From Campylorhamphus procurvoides (Eukaryota > Chordata > Aves > Passeriformes > Dendrocolaptidae), in contig WBMV01005072.1 in assembly GCA_013396655.1 (NCBI GenBank), forward strand, positions 62,001-126,000: a DNA stretch of 64,000 bases, written 5' to 3'. The translations under genes were made by a program, and so were the position numbers. Positions 48,567 to 60,372 of this stretch are shown in pieces. The notes beneath the pieces are model-generated. The model searched no databases. It had not been told where the DNA came from and worked only from the letters and a program-made list of their open reading frames with translations. Position 1 is the first letter of the stretch. Each line of letters starts with the position of its first letter.

Positions 48567-51500
48567 GACTCATACAGTACTTTCTTGGCAGCACTAGGCA
48601 GCACCTCCTTTTTAACAGGGAACATTGCGTTCTAACAAAGAATTCTTATAATTGCTCTTTAAAAATTACATGTGGCTCAACTCCATGCAGCTACACACTG
48701 TACAGAGCTGTGTGAAATCCCATTATGAAACCTCGAATCAATTAAAGCTCACCTACTTAGGGGTTTGTTAATAGCCTGACATTCGCCTTTGGGTCATTAC
48801 AATGCCTGTGTGATCTTTTAGAGGATGAAGTAACTGTACTTTTACAGATTTTTTGTTTTGAAGCAGATGTTAAAGGAAATAATTTTACATAAATTGCATT
48901 AAAACTAGAAAAAGCCAAGACAATACTTGTTTGTTCAGAACAAAATCAGTAAATTCAGTCTGATGGTAGTTGCTGTTCCTTCTGTTTTTTCTGTCAATTT
49001 TTGTTTGCTTAGCATGTCCATAGGGATTGACTCATGAAATGTGTATGTAAAAGTGTTTGTGCTGCACCAGTTCATGAGCTTGTCTGGGGAGCTGATGTTG
49101 TCACAGAAATTTATCCAACAAGGAAACAGAAATGGTGTCATGTATGAAGGAGATGACCAAATACTTAGACACAAAATATACATAGCAAAAAACTCAAAAC
49201 AATAGTCAATCTTTTTATCTTATGAACTGCTGCTTGTTACTGTAACAGCGTTGTGATGAGCATGGCACACAGACAGGGTGCCCACAGGCATATTATGAAC
49301 AACTCACAGTCAACCTTTGACTGAAGTATGTCATTGGATGAGTAATTTCAAATGCTGTACACACTGCAACATGTCAGAGTATATTCATATGTATTTCAAA
49401 ACCAGTTAAATTTGCTGCATTTGCTGGTAAAACAGATTACTCAGTATGAGAAGACACTAAAAGAATTTGGGCAGTTTCCTCTAAGTTTTCAAACTTTTTT
49501 ACATCCAACTTACTCTGAAGTCTAAAATCCGCAGATAAAATGAAGTACAGGGAAAGATTCATCACTGTGTGTCAAAAGACAAAAGCTGACACAGCTACAC
49601 AAACAAAACTTCAGGTGACATTATCTGGCAATTAGTGACTGCAGTTTTCAGAGCTCACCAAACTGCTTGGCTGAACTAGTCACACATGACAGTGTGACTG
49701 ACCTCACTTTAACCCTGCATTTAAATAGGTGTAAATGGAAAATTAATAACCGGGACAACTAAATAACACACTTCGTAAGTTTAGAAGGAACATAAATTTA
49801 AAGGATTATATTCAGTCTATTAACACCAAAATAGTTTTATAGCATGTAAAGCAACTCCTTTAATGAAAAACAAATATTACTATTACAGTTTGCATTCTTT
49901 TACTACTTTGTTCAGCTGAATATTCAAGTTAATGTTCAACTTACTTAATATTTAGATATATGACTGTATTAGATTGTTTATTTAGTTATTTTTAACATAT
50001 GTACAAAATGCTATACAAACATTTACCTAAAAATGATGGTCAGATGGAATTATTTCATAAAGATTAAAAACACCTCATCCTGTTTTAAAGCATACATAAG
50101 CACTAGATGATGGTTTAAGATCTCTTTCAGCTCAGTGATTCAAAACTTCAGATCATGCTGGATGATCATAGCCTGATGACTATAGAGAACAGACACAGAA
50201 GCTGCTTTCATCAACAATCTCTTTTGCTTGTGCCTTGTAGCAGTTTATTCGAAAAAACAGTCACTGACCAGGAAATCATATCTGAAACCTCAAAAGCTAG
50301 AGTAATGATGAATATTAAGGCTGAGTCTGCTCTTTGATTTTCTTTTCAGTTAGAATGATTGATAAATATCCCTCTAGCAAGTAATAATTCTTGACTGACA
50401 GATTATTTCCTTCTTAGACATTTTGAATCAAACTAACACAGACATTTTGATCACACTTCATCCTTTTACATTAATACAGCATAAAATCCTCCCACAGTTA
50501 CATATGTGTCAGATAGAAATATTATCTCCAATTCATAAATATTTATTTATAACAAATCTTACGTGAAGTTTCTTGGATTGCAAACAGAAATGTAAATACA
50601 ATAGATTTATCTCCTTCAAGAACTCTAAATACTGATTATGCTCATTTATATGGTGCAGATAAGGGCCTTGAAGAGATGGATATCAGCCCTGCTGGCTTTT
50701 ATTTTCACCGATCCCCAAAGAATGCTCTGCAGTTTAAAATGTAAACAGAAATGGGTTTGCCTCAAGCTAGTTTTTACCTAATATTAAACAGTACTAGGTG
50801 GTACCAAGTATTACAAGGGGGAAGAGAATGAATATTGCAATCAAATCATGAAGAAGGTCATCATAGTTGTGTGCCCCAGGCCTCTTCACAGGAGAGCTTT
50901 CAAGGGGTACAAGTTTTAAAGGCAGTGGGGCAGATCTGAAGCTACTATAAAGAACCCTACTCCCTTTGAAGTCAGTAGAGGCAACGTGATTTACACTGCA
51001 GAGACTATCTCTGAACAGGTAACCTAGCAATTCCATGACGACTAGTTAACGAGCTGTCAAAGCTTAAATACCAGTCATCCCTAGCCTGTATCCAGGAAAG
51101 TGACATACAGTCAGAACTATATGTGTAGCATTTAAGCATCTGCCACAGATGGGGAATTTAGCACACTTGTTGAAATTATTCCAGGAATCCCTAAACCATA
51201 TTTGAGCATCACCAAGTGTACAGAGAGATACACAGTTATCAAGAATGCCATCTAGTGTACCCTCCAGCAACATTCCACCATAACAAACTCTCTGCATGCC
51301 AAAGTGGAGTGAAATGATGATGAACTGTATATCACTCTAGACTGTGATAGATGAGACCATTAATAGCAACCTGAAAAAAAATCAGATAGCTGGATCTAAT
51401 GGAAATCATGTTGATTTTCAAAGCAACTTAGAATGTTTTGTTCTATAGGATGGAACAAGGTACTGTAATTGATTATATAAAATTATTCCAGTCTCATCTA

Positions 51501-52235
51501 ACCTCATCACTAATCTTTCACTCAGGTACCTTATGTCAAATCTATAACCAGAAACTCCTCCTCTTCTCTATCTGTGAATCATCCTAAATGTAGGGAGGAA
51601 GTTATTTTGTGAAAGAAGTCTCCTGGATAGTTCTCTGAATACTGAGATAATCACTAAGATGTGCAACCCCAGTAAAGATGCTTGATATGCTGTTATCTGG
51701 CAAGTGGTTACTCTTAATCTTACTATCTCACAGTTGCTCTGGTATGCAATAACAAATTGCAAATACCTAAAGGTTTTCCACCATCCACATCACATCTCTT
51801 AGTTCTTCGTACAAGACTTCATCCCTGGTTGACTTCTATGATAGTACAATGTGTGAACCAAGAACAAAGGCTTTTCATTCCACCCTCTCGTTTCAAATCT
51901 ACTGATTTATAGTGATTTGCTGCTCAATACCAAGCCAGTTTTCTGCCACTTATGGCCAATAACGCTGTAAATAATTTATACACAAATTATTTCAATTTTT
52001 ATGCCGCTTACATGTATTTCCAAGAAAAACCCTGCTATGACTCCTACTATGTCCCAGCTTGCATTAAGCAATTGCTTGGATACATCTACTATGTTATGAT
52101 TGGTCATGTAAAAGCATTAGAATTTTTGTTCTATGCTACATTTCACAGTAAATAACTCCATTTTCATCTACAAAACCAACAATTCTTTAATGAGGAAGAA
52201 AGGTCTAATGAACAGGGAACTAACCCAGCATTTAA
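48567..52235. other. AT-rich non-coding stretch
   Basis: Unique-looking sequence. Open frames of 60-97 codons are unrecognised and overlap on both strands. No repeat family was identified. Confidence 0.4.
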
Positions 52236-52402
52236 CTTCTCTGTTCACTATACACTTCCTGTATGACTTTAGGCAAGTTGTTTAGCTCTAACTTCCTCCC
52301 ATGTAAATCAGAGATAAAGGCAGAGCTGCCACTACAGAGGTTTTTGAAGGTAAATAATGTGAAAGTCCATGAAGTGTTTGAACAGAGCAGCGGTAGACAC
52401 AG
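52236..52402 (+). mobile_element. MIR-type SINE, ancient
   Basis: The sequence follows the MIR core in order: CACTATACACTTCCTGTATG (cf. CCACTTACTAGCTGTGTG), ACTTTAGGCAAGTTGTTTAG (cf. ACCTTGGGCAAGTCACTTAA), CTTCCTCCCATGTAAATCAG (cf. TTTCCTCATCTGTAAAATGG), AGATAAAGGCAG, then GGTTTTTGAAGGTAAATAAT and ACAGAGCAGCGGTAGACACA (cf. the 3' part ending ACAGTGCCTGGCACA). Family knowledge: MIR is a tRNA-derived core SINE that was active before amniote lineages split and survives at low copy number in birds. The copy is highly diverged, which fits great age. Confidence 0.75.
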
Positions 52403-53880
52403 GTAACCTGTTAGACAGATCTGGTGCTTTGGCCCACTTCCACCAGTGCTAGTGCCTGGTCTCCTCTCTGGAACATACTTGCAATAAACTTTGTCAACAG
52501 TGTTTCTAGGTTGTTTTAAACCCGTTAATGAAAAGCGGAGATGCTTAATGTGTTTGGTGAGATTGTTCCGAGCACAATCTGCAGCTTAGCTGTCAGCACC
52601 AGCATGCCATGATGCGGCACTGGGAGGAAGAATGCTGCACTTTTGCTCTCTCAGGTGGCTGCACAAACACTGTGAAGGCTGACACAATGTATATTGCTAA
52701 AGAACATGTAAATTATCATTTAATAAACTGCCTTACCACAGGATGCCAAGTGTTTCTCTCTTCTGCATATTTGTAATTTAACTGAAACTTACATAGGAGT
52801 TATAAAAAACACCAATAAAAATTTGCTGTAAAAATGGATCCTCACTGTTGTCAATGGAACTGATCAATTCAACGAAAATAGACAAATTTGACCCAGTAAG
52901 AAGTGGAATTTTATTGCTAACTGTCAATGTTGAATTAAACAGTGTCTAAGCAAAACACTGATAGGAGTGAATGAAAATTCCCTCTTAGAGATAGATGAAA
53001 TGAAATCTAACAGAAGGCTGCATCTTCACTACTCTGGAAAAATCAAGTGCATTCTGAAAGTAAATACACCCAGAAAACCCAAGGGTTAAAAAATACCACA
53101 GGCAGGAGTAAAAGAAGGAAGATATAAAAAAGGGAAAAAAAATTATTTTGTAAATAGTAAGTGAAATATTTTGCATAAGTCAGGGAAAGAGTGCATAGCA
53201 GTCAAAGCCCAAAACCGGTAGGTTGCATACTTCAGGATCTGCCCATAATTCTGTCTTTAAATAGATCGTGGTATTTAGTGATATTTAATAAAAACTTTAA
53301 AATGCACATACAGACATGCAGAATAACTCAGTAAATCAGCAGGCATAAAGGGATTGGAAACTAGGTACATTTCTTGGTAAAACTGATATGGTTGCTTTGA
53401 CTTCACTGTGTCAACTTTGGCATCAATTTATGCCAAATTTACTCCATCTTCTTTCTAAGGATTTGATTGGCTTCAGCCAAGCAACCTCTCTGAGGCCTTC
53501 ACAGTCTTTAAATGACAAATGCAAATTTTCAGCTGCACAATGAAACTTTATCCAGATCTTCAGATGGCCTTCATTTCATACTGCAGGGTCTGGTGTAGCT
53601 GCCATTCCAGCATGGTATGTAGCAGGTTCATGATACCTGAGAGACAAATGGGCCTGTGTAAGGGATCCCTTTGACAAGAATTCTCTACCTCCATGCAAAG
53701 TGGTCCCCATGAACTCCTCTGCAATACAAATTGCGAGAAAGATCCAAGCACGGGTGAAAACATGTAGTCCTCTCCTTACACTAACAGAAAAAACATCACT
53801 CCTATTAAGTTACGTTTGACCCAATTTCAGACACTGTTTGTTGGAGACATTGCAATTTTGTGTGTTAAATATCAATTGTA
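52403..53880. other. Non-coding stretch
   Basis: Unique-looking sequence. The part 52540-52680 is slightly GC-richer. No ORF or element is supported. Confidence 0.4.
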
Positions 53881-54032
53881 AAAAACATAAATATATAATA
53901 TATATACACCCACATATGTGTACATAACTCTCATACAAACATGTATAAATATATACACATACATAATATACACATATTTACGTATAAACACACGCACACA
54001 TATATATACTGTACCTACATATATATATAAAA
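53881..54032. repeat. Degenerate TA/CA alternating tract
   Basis: About 150 nt of TATATA, CACATA, TATACACA and CACACGCACACA words with interruptions. It is an old compound dinucleotide repeat. Confidence 0.85.
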
Positions 54033-56672
54033 CCCTCAAGATATAGACAAAATACCTTAAAATTCAAGGACTACAGACTTCTGCTTGATTCATTAATTAG
54101 ACAGAAGATTTAAAGGTGACTTGACTGATCAATTTTAATAGTGAAAATATGGACTGTGTCTGTTAAGGAATAGCAAACAATAACGGTTGGAAGGTAAGTC
54201 AACCATCTTCAAAACAACAGAAAGGGCAGGTTTTTAGAAGTGAGAAGGATTCATTGTCAGAACAAAATCTCAAGGGAACTGACATTCTCTCTTTATACCT
54301 GCAAAGTGTAACATGAAAATAAGCACATAAACCCCACATAACTCCTCATTTTCCAGTCAGGAATAACTAGGCAATATGATATGCCGAGGGTCAGACTGGA
54401 CATTCAATGTTCCTGCCTGGTTTTCTGTTTCATCAGTTAAACTCTGTGAATCTGCAAAGTATATGAGCAATATTATTCCTTGAAAATTATTCTTCAGTAA
54501 TTTTATACAGTATTAAGTATATTTTCCCTTTCTTTCATCAGACTTAACTCCAGCATATTTGGGAAGATTTATTCTGAGGATGGTTAGACATCTGCATTGA
54601 GAATGATAAGTATATCATCATGGATACTGTATCTTTTACTAGAGTAAAGAAAATCACTGCAGATCAGACAATTTATAGTAATGTCTAATTTGTACTACAA
54701 ACAAGTCAGTAATTGCTTTATTAAGGTTAACATTAAAGAGTCTGTTTCCTAGAGGGAAGCAATTTTACAAAAGACTTTATTATGAATAAAGCATGTTCCC
54801 ATTTAGTAAGAAAAAGACTAATAGATGAGCTTACATAACATTCTGAAGAGAAAATCTTCTAGATTAGGGACTGTATCCTGATTACTTCCAAACTTGAAGC
54901 TGGTGAAAATGCTGCACATAAATGAAAGAACAGATGTGTCTATTTTTGGACCATCATAAACTTTTGAGAAGAATTCTCTGCTATTTATGAACAAATATTC
55001 TTGTTTTTTATTTACATTCCTTCCACATTTCTTTCTAAAAAAGAATGATCTATTCTTTGAGTTTGCAGTCACATTCAGAGAAACTGTAGCACCAAGGAGT
55101 GGGTCATACCTTCAAAACCCAAAGGGACCTGGAATCTAAAACCCATCAACACAGTTCAACCTTGGAGGCAGTCAAACAAGTTAGACAAGCATGTAAGTCT
55201 ATTCTTACAAGCTAGGATTTGAGTTTGTATAGGTCTGATAAGAGAAAACCAAACATAAGGTCTGAGCCCAGACAATAAAATGTACCATAGCTTAATTGCT
55301 TAGGAACAATTAAAGCCTTAAGCTAACCTGTTAAGCTAAACCTGTGTGAGCCACAGGGAATAAAGAACTACTTTTTTTCTCTGCTCTTCCTCTTACCTCT
55401 GCTTCCCCTTTATGAAAGAGAAGACTACAGAAATTTCCTCAGGCACTTCCCTTATTTTGAAATCATGGATATCCAGGCAAGCAATAAATGTGACTCTATC
55501 TTAAAATCAAACCAAGAGACTCAACAGAACTTTGTATATCGTGCATCAAAAGCACATACCAAAACATCCTAGGTTAATTTTTGCAAAAAATCAGCACCCT
55601 TTGCAAGATTAATGTCGATGGGACTGTGGGGTTTTTTTCAGCTTGAGACTTTATGGGAGTAGTGAGCGGTTCAGAACCCCAGTGCTCCTTCTGAGGCAAA
55701 AGAGTAGGACTAAGTATTGGTCTTTACACTCTAGACTGATAGAAAGCTATAGGTACAGGGAAGAAAAAATAAGAAAGGGAAAAAAATAATTAAACTCCAG
55801 TATATCAGGGCTGGAATTTTCCTCTTAAATTTTGGACAGCAGGAGATACAGTTATATGCAGAAGTAAAATGCAAGGAAAGTTTAAACACAAAACAAATCA
55901 TCAATATACAGGATCAAACCTTTTGCATGTTCTAATCTGAACCACCGTCTGAAAGAAATGCATTGCGGTATAATACTGAGCATTGGCATTTTCTTTATGT
56001 ATTCTGTGTGACAAAAAACCCCAGAGGACTGACAGAAAGCCACCAACAATGTTTGAATGCTCTGACTACCAGAGATGCTGGGTGATATCTGCATGTCATG
56101 CAGCCCCATTATCTGTCATGAACAGATGCATAATGTGAGACTTTCAAGAAGTTAAACCAATAATTTTAATAAAAATTGAAATCTATTTGAAGCTGGTACT
56201 CTATGTCAGGAGAGCATCTTTAACACAGAAGTAATTGTATTTCTCTCCAAATGGAGGGTGGAGGGCTAGATACCCTCTTTGTTTATATCTAGGCTTTGAA
56301 TCTAACATGTCCATCTCTTGAGCAACATGGGATGAGTTTCTGAGGTGCACTAGGACTGAAGGCCAGCTAGAACTGCAAAAAGACTACAACACAGATTTAT
56401 GCTCTGTATTGGCAAAGTCTGTGAAATCCTCAAGGCACTGAGGACACTGAGACAACAAAAATGCTGTGGAGCTGCTTTTGAACCTCAGCTACCTACAGTG
56501 TCCATTCACACAACTCCAGCTCTGGAATCAGCCTGGACAAATCCAGTTCAGATATCTTCAAATCTGTAGGAGCAGAAAAAGTCAATCATACTTCCTAGGA
56601 AATACGCATTTCTACATAATTACTTCAGGAAAACATTTAAAAGGTTTTGCACTGTTTTCAATTTCCTCTTAA
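54033..56672. other. Non-coding stretch
   Basis: Unique-looking sequence. A short direct repeat (TTAAGCTAA followed by CCTGT, twice, 55318-55344) is present. Nothing else was recognised. Confidence 0.4.
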
Positions 56673-56774
56673 AACAAACAAACAAGAAAACAAACAGAAA
56701 AAACCCAAACCAAAACAAAAGACAAAAAAACCAACCAACCAACCAAACAAACAAAAAAAACAGGAAAAAAAAAG
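56673..56774 (+). repeat. A-rich (CAAA)/(CCAA) low-complexity tract
   Basis: About 100 nt without T, made of AAAC, AACCAAAC, (CCAA)4 and AAACAAAC units, ending in poly-A. Similar A/C-rich runs occur at 26.4 kb and, on the other strand, at 21.05 kb. Confidence 0.85.
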
Positions 56775-57459
56775 AGCTGTTTGGAGAAGCTTCCTAAATG
56801 ACATGACACAATGACAGTAGAAAAGAGAAAAATTTTGTCCTCTTAATCAGAGCCGCAAAATAATAACAACATTCTGAAATTAGAGATTTTTCAATCAGAG
56901 ACTGAGGTTTTTTCAGTCAACATTCATTTTGACATCTTAGATGAGTGGCAACAATTGAGAAAGCACAAAACAAAAGTTTGCTTTTGTGCTCAAAATATCC
57001 AAACACACAAAAACACATATTGAGCACCACTTGCCCAGCAGGTTGGTGGGTTTTGTTCATTGCTACTGCCTTTTTTTGCAGTTCACTTATGGAGAGAGGA
57101 CTGAAAGATGAGTTCCAGAGCGCCTACTTGGTGCCTGAAATGGAAGTTGGATGAAATGTAGGTAGTGAAGTCCAAGAAAGTGATCCAGAGAAGCTGTGCA
57201 GCAAAGGGTTGTCATGCCCAGCAGGGACTAACACTACAAAAAATGCTTTTCTTTTCAAGCTCAAATGTTTTCCAGAAGCTTGTGCCCAGCTCCCACCTTG
57301 TCTCCTCATTCTCTTGGGGACAAGGGACTGTGTCTACCCTCCAGCTGAGAACTGACAGTGTCATGGTGCAAGTTTAGTGGAACCAAGTTCATTCTGAGGA
57401 ACAGCCACTCTGGTAATGTTCAGGAACCAGCCCCTGAGATGAGATACAGTGCTGCCTCT
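56775..57459. other. Non-coding stretch, rising GC
   Basis: GC rises towards 57.4 kb. Open frames at 56945-57154 (+) and 57124-57309 (-) are unrecognised. This segment may belong to the same unidentified element as the block that follows. Confidence 0.35.
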
Positions 57460-57645
57460 GCCCACCTTCTAGGGAATTTGTCCTGCAGGTTTTGATGTAG
57501 CTGGTCATTACTTGCGTGGCACTTGATCACGGTTTCCAGCTTTGCAGCCATGACAGTGTTGATACTGAGGTTTCCCTCTGGCAGACACTGCCAGTGCTGA
57601 AGAGACTGATGAGTTGCTCTATCCATGTCCAGCCCTGCTAGGGTG
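57460..57645. repeat. Unidentified repeat, copy A
   Basis: This segment aligns to 58585-58770. The shared core is TTTCCCTCTGGCAGA, a few nt, then GCTGAAGAGACTGATGAG. To its left are CCATGACAGTGTTG (A) versus CCATGGCAGTGCTG (B), and further left GATCACGGTTT versus TTATCATGTTT. The minus strand of copy A holds a 68-codon open frame with no recognised domain. The family is unknown to me. It may be an interspersed repeat such as an LTR or DNA transposon piece. Confidence 0.6.
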
Positions 57646-57960
57646 CCCCTGCCACAGCCATAGCATAGGACATGCTTTCAGCCCCATGAGGGCTGTCAGT
57701 CCCTGCCCTGGAACCCCAGCCCACAGCCCTGGGCTGTTGGCCCATCCGTAGGCTGACGTACTGTCCTGCTCCTGTCCCTGTTCCAGGGAGATGCCCAATG
57801 GTCCAGACTGAGGTTGTCCTGCTCCTGCCCAGGACCCAAGCAGACATTTACTGCCACCCCGGGGAGCCTCCACAGCCCTCGGCAGACCTCCATAGAGAGT
57901 CACCATCCCATGGGATGTCTTGAAGGTGCCCCTTCACCTGTCCTGTATCACTGCCTGCCT
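57646..57960. other. GC-rich block in AT-rich surroundings
   Basis: About 300 bp at roughly 60% GC by eye, rich in CCTG, CAGCCC and CCAGGG words. It holds a short internal near-repeat (TGTCCTGCTCCTGTCCCTG and TTGTCCTGCTCCTGCCCAG). Open frames on the minus strand (57619-57906 and overlapping frames) are Gly/Gln/Leu-rich and look like by-products of composition. It could be the body of an unidentified transposable element, for example an LTR, between the two repeat copies. I found no LTR boundaries, primer-binding site or poly-purine tract. Confidence 0.45.
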
Positions 57961-58584
57961 TGGGCTTCCGGAGTCTCTACCCATTGACCAGTCTCCCAGC
58001 ACAAAGAAATATGGCATTGGCCATTTTGGCCTCTCTGTTACTCCTTGGCAACAAGTGACTGACATGGAGATTAAAGAGCTATGTGCTTTTGTCTACTGTC
58101 TCTTTTGCTTCTCTAGCTTTAAAAGTGCTCCACTGTAGTGCCCAGAAAGAAAAACAGCTTTACAAATGTATAGAAACAAGCTGTCACTGCCCTAAAATTT
58201 TATTTTATGAGCAAAGGAAATTCCACTACTCCAGAATGACAACCACAGCGCTTCTGAGAAACCTCTGTAAATCCTGACTCTGCGTGAAGACTGTTGCTTT
58301 AGCCAGTTTAATACTAGGAAATACTGGGGAAAATGTGAAAAGAAAGCCCATTCTTGGGAATTCCAAACCAACAGTGAGATTGAAAATGCAGGATTTTTCC
58401 CTGCAGTGAACCAAACCCCTAAAACCTTTAAAGGTTTGCTCATCATTACACAAATGCCTTTACATAAATCAGTCAAGTATAATGAGGCAATAAAATTTAA
58501 TTCATGCACAAATATCCTGGCAATCAGCTATGCTGGAAATAAAATTCAGAGCACTAAATAGGAACTCCAGAGGGTTTCCTGAAG
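57961..58584. other. Non-coding stretch between the repeat copies
   Basis: GC falls back to background by about 58.1 kb. Overlapping frames on both strands (58083-58277, 58192-58509, 58226-58453) are unrecognised. Confidence 0.4.
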
Positions 58585-58770
58585 CATGATTTAGGCAATT
58601 TTTGTCAGAATATGAGACGATGTCTTTAAATCCATGACTATTTTCACACACATTATCATGTTTTGCCACAACTGAGAACCATGGCAGTGCTGGTACCAAT
58701 GTTTCCCTCTGGCAGATACTGTAAGGGCTGAAGAGACTGATGAGCTTTTTGGTTCTACAGTTCAGCTTGT
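58585..58770. repeat. Unidentified repeat, copy B
   Basis: This is the diverged partner of the segment at 57460-57645, about 1.13 kb away in the same orientation. The best-kept part is 58699-58745, with TTTCCCTCTGGCAGATACTG then GGCTGAAGAGACTGATGAG. Copy B is much more AT-rich than copy A. Either it is older and more decayed, or the two are separate members of one family. Confidence 0.6.
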
Positions 58771-60208
58771 TAGCAATCCAAAAGAAATATTATTTACAAA
58801 AGATTTACAAATGACTTGTAAAAATATACTTGGCATCAAAATTCAAAACTTGGCATATTAAGAACTGGCATAAGAACTGCTCAAAAAGCATTTTCCTTCC
58901 TTTCCCAAATTTTACATACTAATAAACAGAGGCACTCTGAGTTGCTTCTATGTATTAACAGAATTGACTTCACATTTTTAAACAGATTTTTTGCATTTGT
59001 GTAGCTCTCAAAGGGAATGAATCTAAGCAAAATACCATAAAGTTCATATTAATGTCTTTTATTAGAGAGGTTAAAAGTAGCTAAAATTTAGGTAAAATAA
59101 AAAATGTCGTTTCTTATTCCAGATAGAGATAAAAACACGCTTGAGGTTCTTAGCAGCTACACATTGTTTTAATGCCTTGAAGGGGGCAAAACAGCAGGAG
59201 CTTACAGCATTTCCCTGTGGCACACAGAATTTATCTTGCATTTATATCAGAGACACAAGGAACAGAAAAGCATGGAAGATGAACCCTAGGTTTGATTCAG
59301 CTAGTGCTGACTGAAGTCCTACCTAGGCCCATATTCTTTTTGTTCCTACCTTTTAGTATTGAGCCACTGACTTACAAAGAAGAGGGTCAAATGACTTGTT
59401 TTTTTAAGCAATGAAAGGCTAGGAAGATGTACAATATATATTCTGTGCAAGGAGGTTGCTTCTCCTCTTTCTGGAGCCCTCCATTTTATCACAATGTTAA
59501 GCCAACTCAGCATGCCTACTAAAGGCTTTAAGTAGAGAGTGTCCTTCCATGACACACTCATCTAGAGAGTGTGGATTGAGGGCCTATTAGGAGGTACAGA
59601 CCTCAAGGACTCTCAAGATTTTAAGGACTAAACCACTTTAAATACTCAACTCAAAGGGCACCATCCAACCTTTCTTCATCTCCCCATTCTTACCTCACTT
59701 CCTCTTCACACTGACACAAAGAATGATGTTAGGGAAACAGTGAAACTCCTTGAACCCTTAGATTCTTAAACAGATTTTTCCTTGGAAAGGGAAATCTGCC
59801 CCAGTATCCAGAGACCAAAGGAAGGAAAAATACTGTCAAGTACATAGGGTTTTTTTCCACCAAAGCTCAGAGGGGATTCTGGCAAGAGATAATAGTCTGG
59901 AAAGAATCAGAGAATATAGTAGAAAGAATGTCTGAGGGAAAGAAGGACCTCCTGAGATGAAGCCAAGAAAGGCAATTTTTTGACTTCTGTCCAGAAGCAT
60001 TACTCTTTCAGGAACTGAGGCCTGGGGAATTTTTAAAGCTGTTAACTGGATCCTTTTAGGTAGCCACTGAGCTGAGGAGTAGATAGAAGAATTAATGTGA
60101 ATGACTCAGATTCCACATAAACCCAGATTAGCAGCAGTTTGGGCAACATGAGCTTTTGCTTATTTCCTCCTTTTTTATATTTCTTTTTTTTTCCCCTTAA
60201 GATTTCAG
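58771..60208. other. Non-coding stretch
   Basis: Unique-looking sequence. A minus-strand donor-like site (GTGAG followed by GTAAGA, near 59692-59702) has no matching open exon. Immediately before 60209, positions 60163-60208 form a long pyrimidine-rich run ending TTTCAG. Confidence 0.4.
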
Positions 60209-60372
60209 CTGTGTATGAAACAAAAAACATTCATCCCCTTATAGACAAACTGGATGAAAATTGTTTATGGAAGTTCAAATATGATAAGCTCATGATGCCT
60301 TGTGAATTTAAAGTCCTTCTACCCTTGAGCTCTGTGACTCACCTACCTTCCGAAGCCAACAACTTTTCCCAG
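60209..60372 (+). CDS. Candidate internal exon, unknown protein
   Basis: A strong pyrimidine tract (about 60166-60197) ends in ATTTCAG at 60208, and CAG followed by GTAATG marks a possible donor at 60373. The 164 nt between are open in one frame, starting in phase 1 and ending in phase 0 (two bases, then 54 codons). Peptide segments include VYETKNIHPLIDKLDE, WKFKYDKLMMPCEFKV and LPSEANNFSQ. They are mixed in charge and not low-complexity, which is more gene-like than most frames here. The donor has T rather than G at +5, so it is weaker than consensus. I do not recognise the protein and found no flanking exons. Chance or a pseudo-exon remains quite possible. Confidence 0.3.

Noticed and set aside
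48422..48715. 97-codon Cys/Tyr/Thr-rich frame
   Set aside because: It is the translation of a decayed TA/TG repeat. The opposite strand gives a similar artefact.
57619..57906. 95-codon Gly/Gln-rich minus-strand frame and two overlapping frames
   Set aside because: Several frames are open at once because the block is GC-rich and therefore stop-poor. The translation is compositional, not domain-like.
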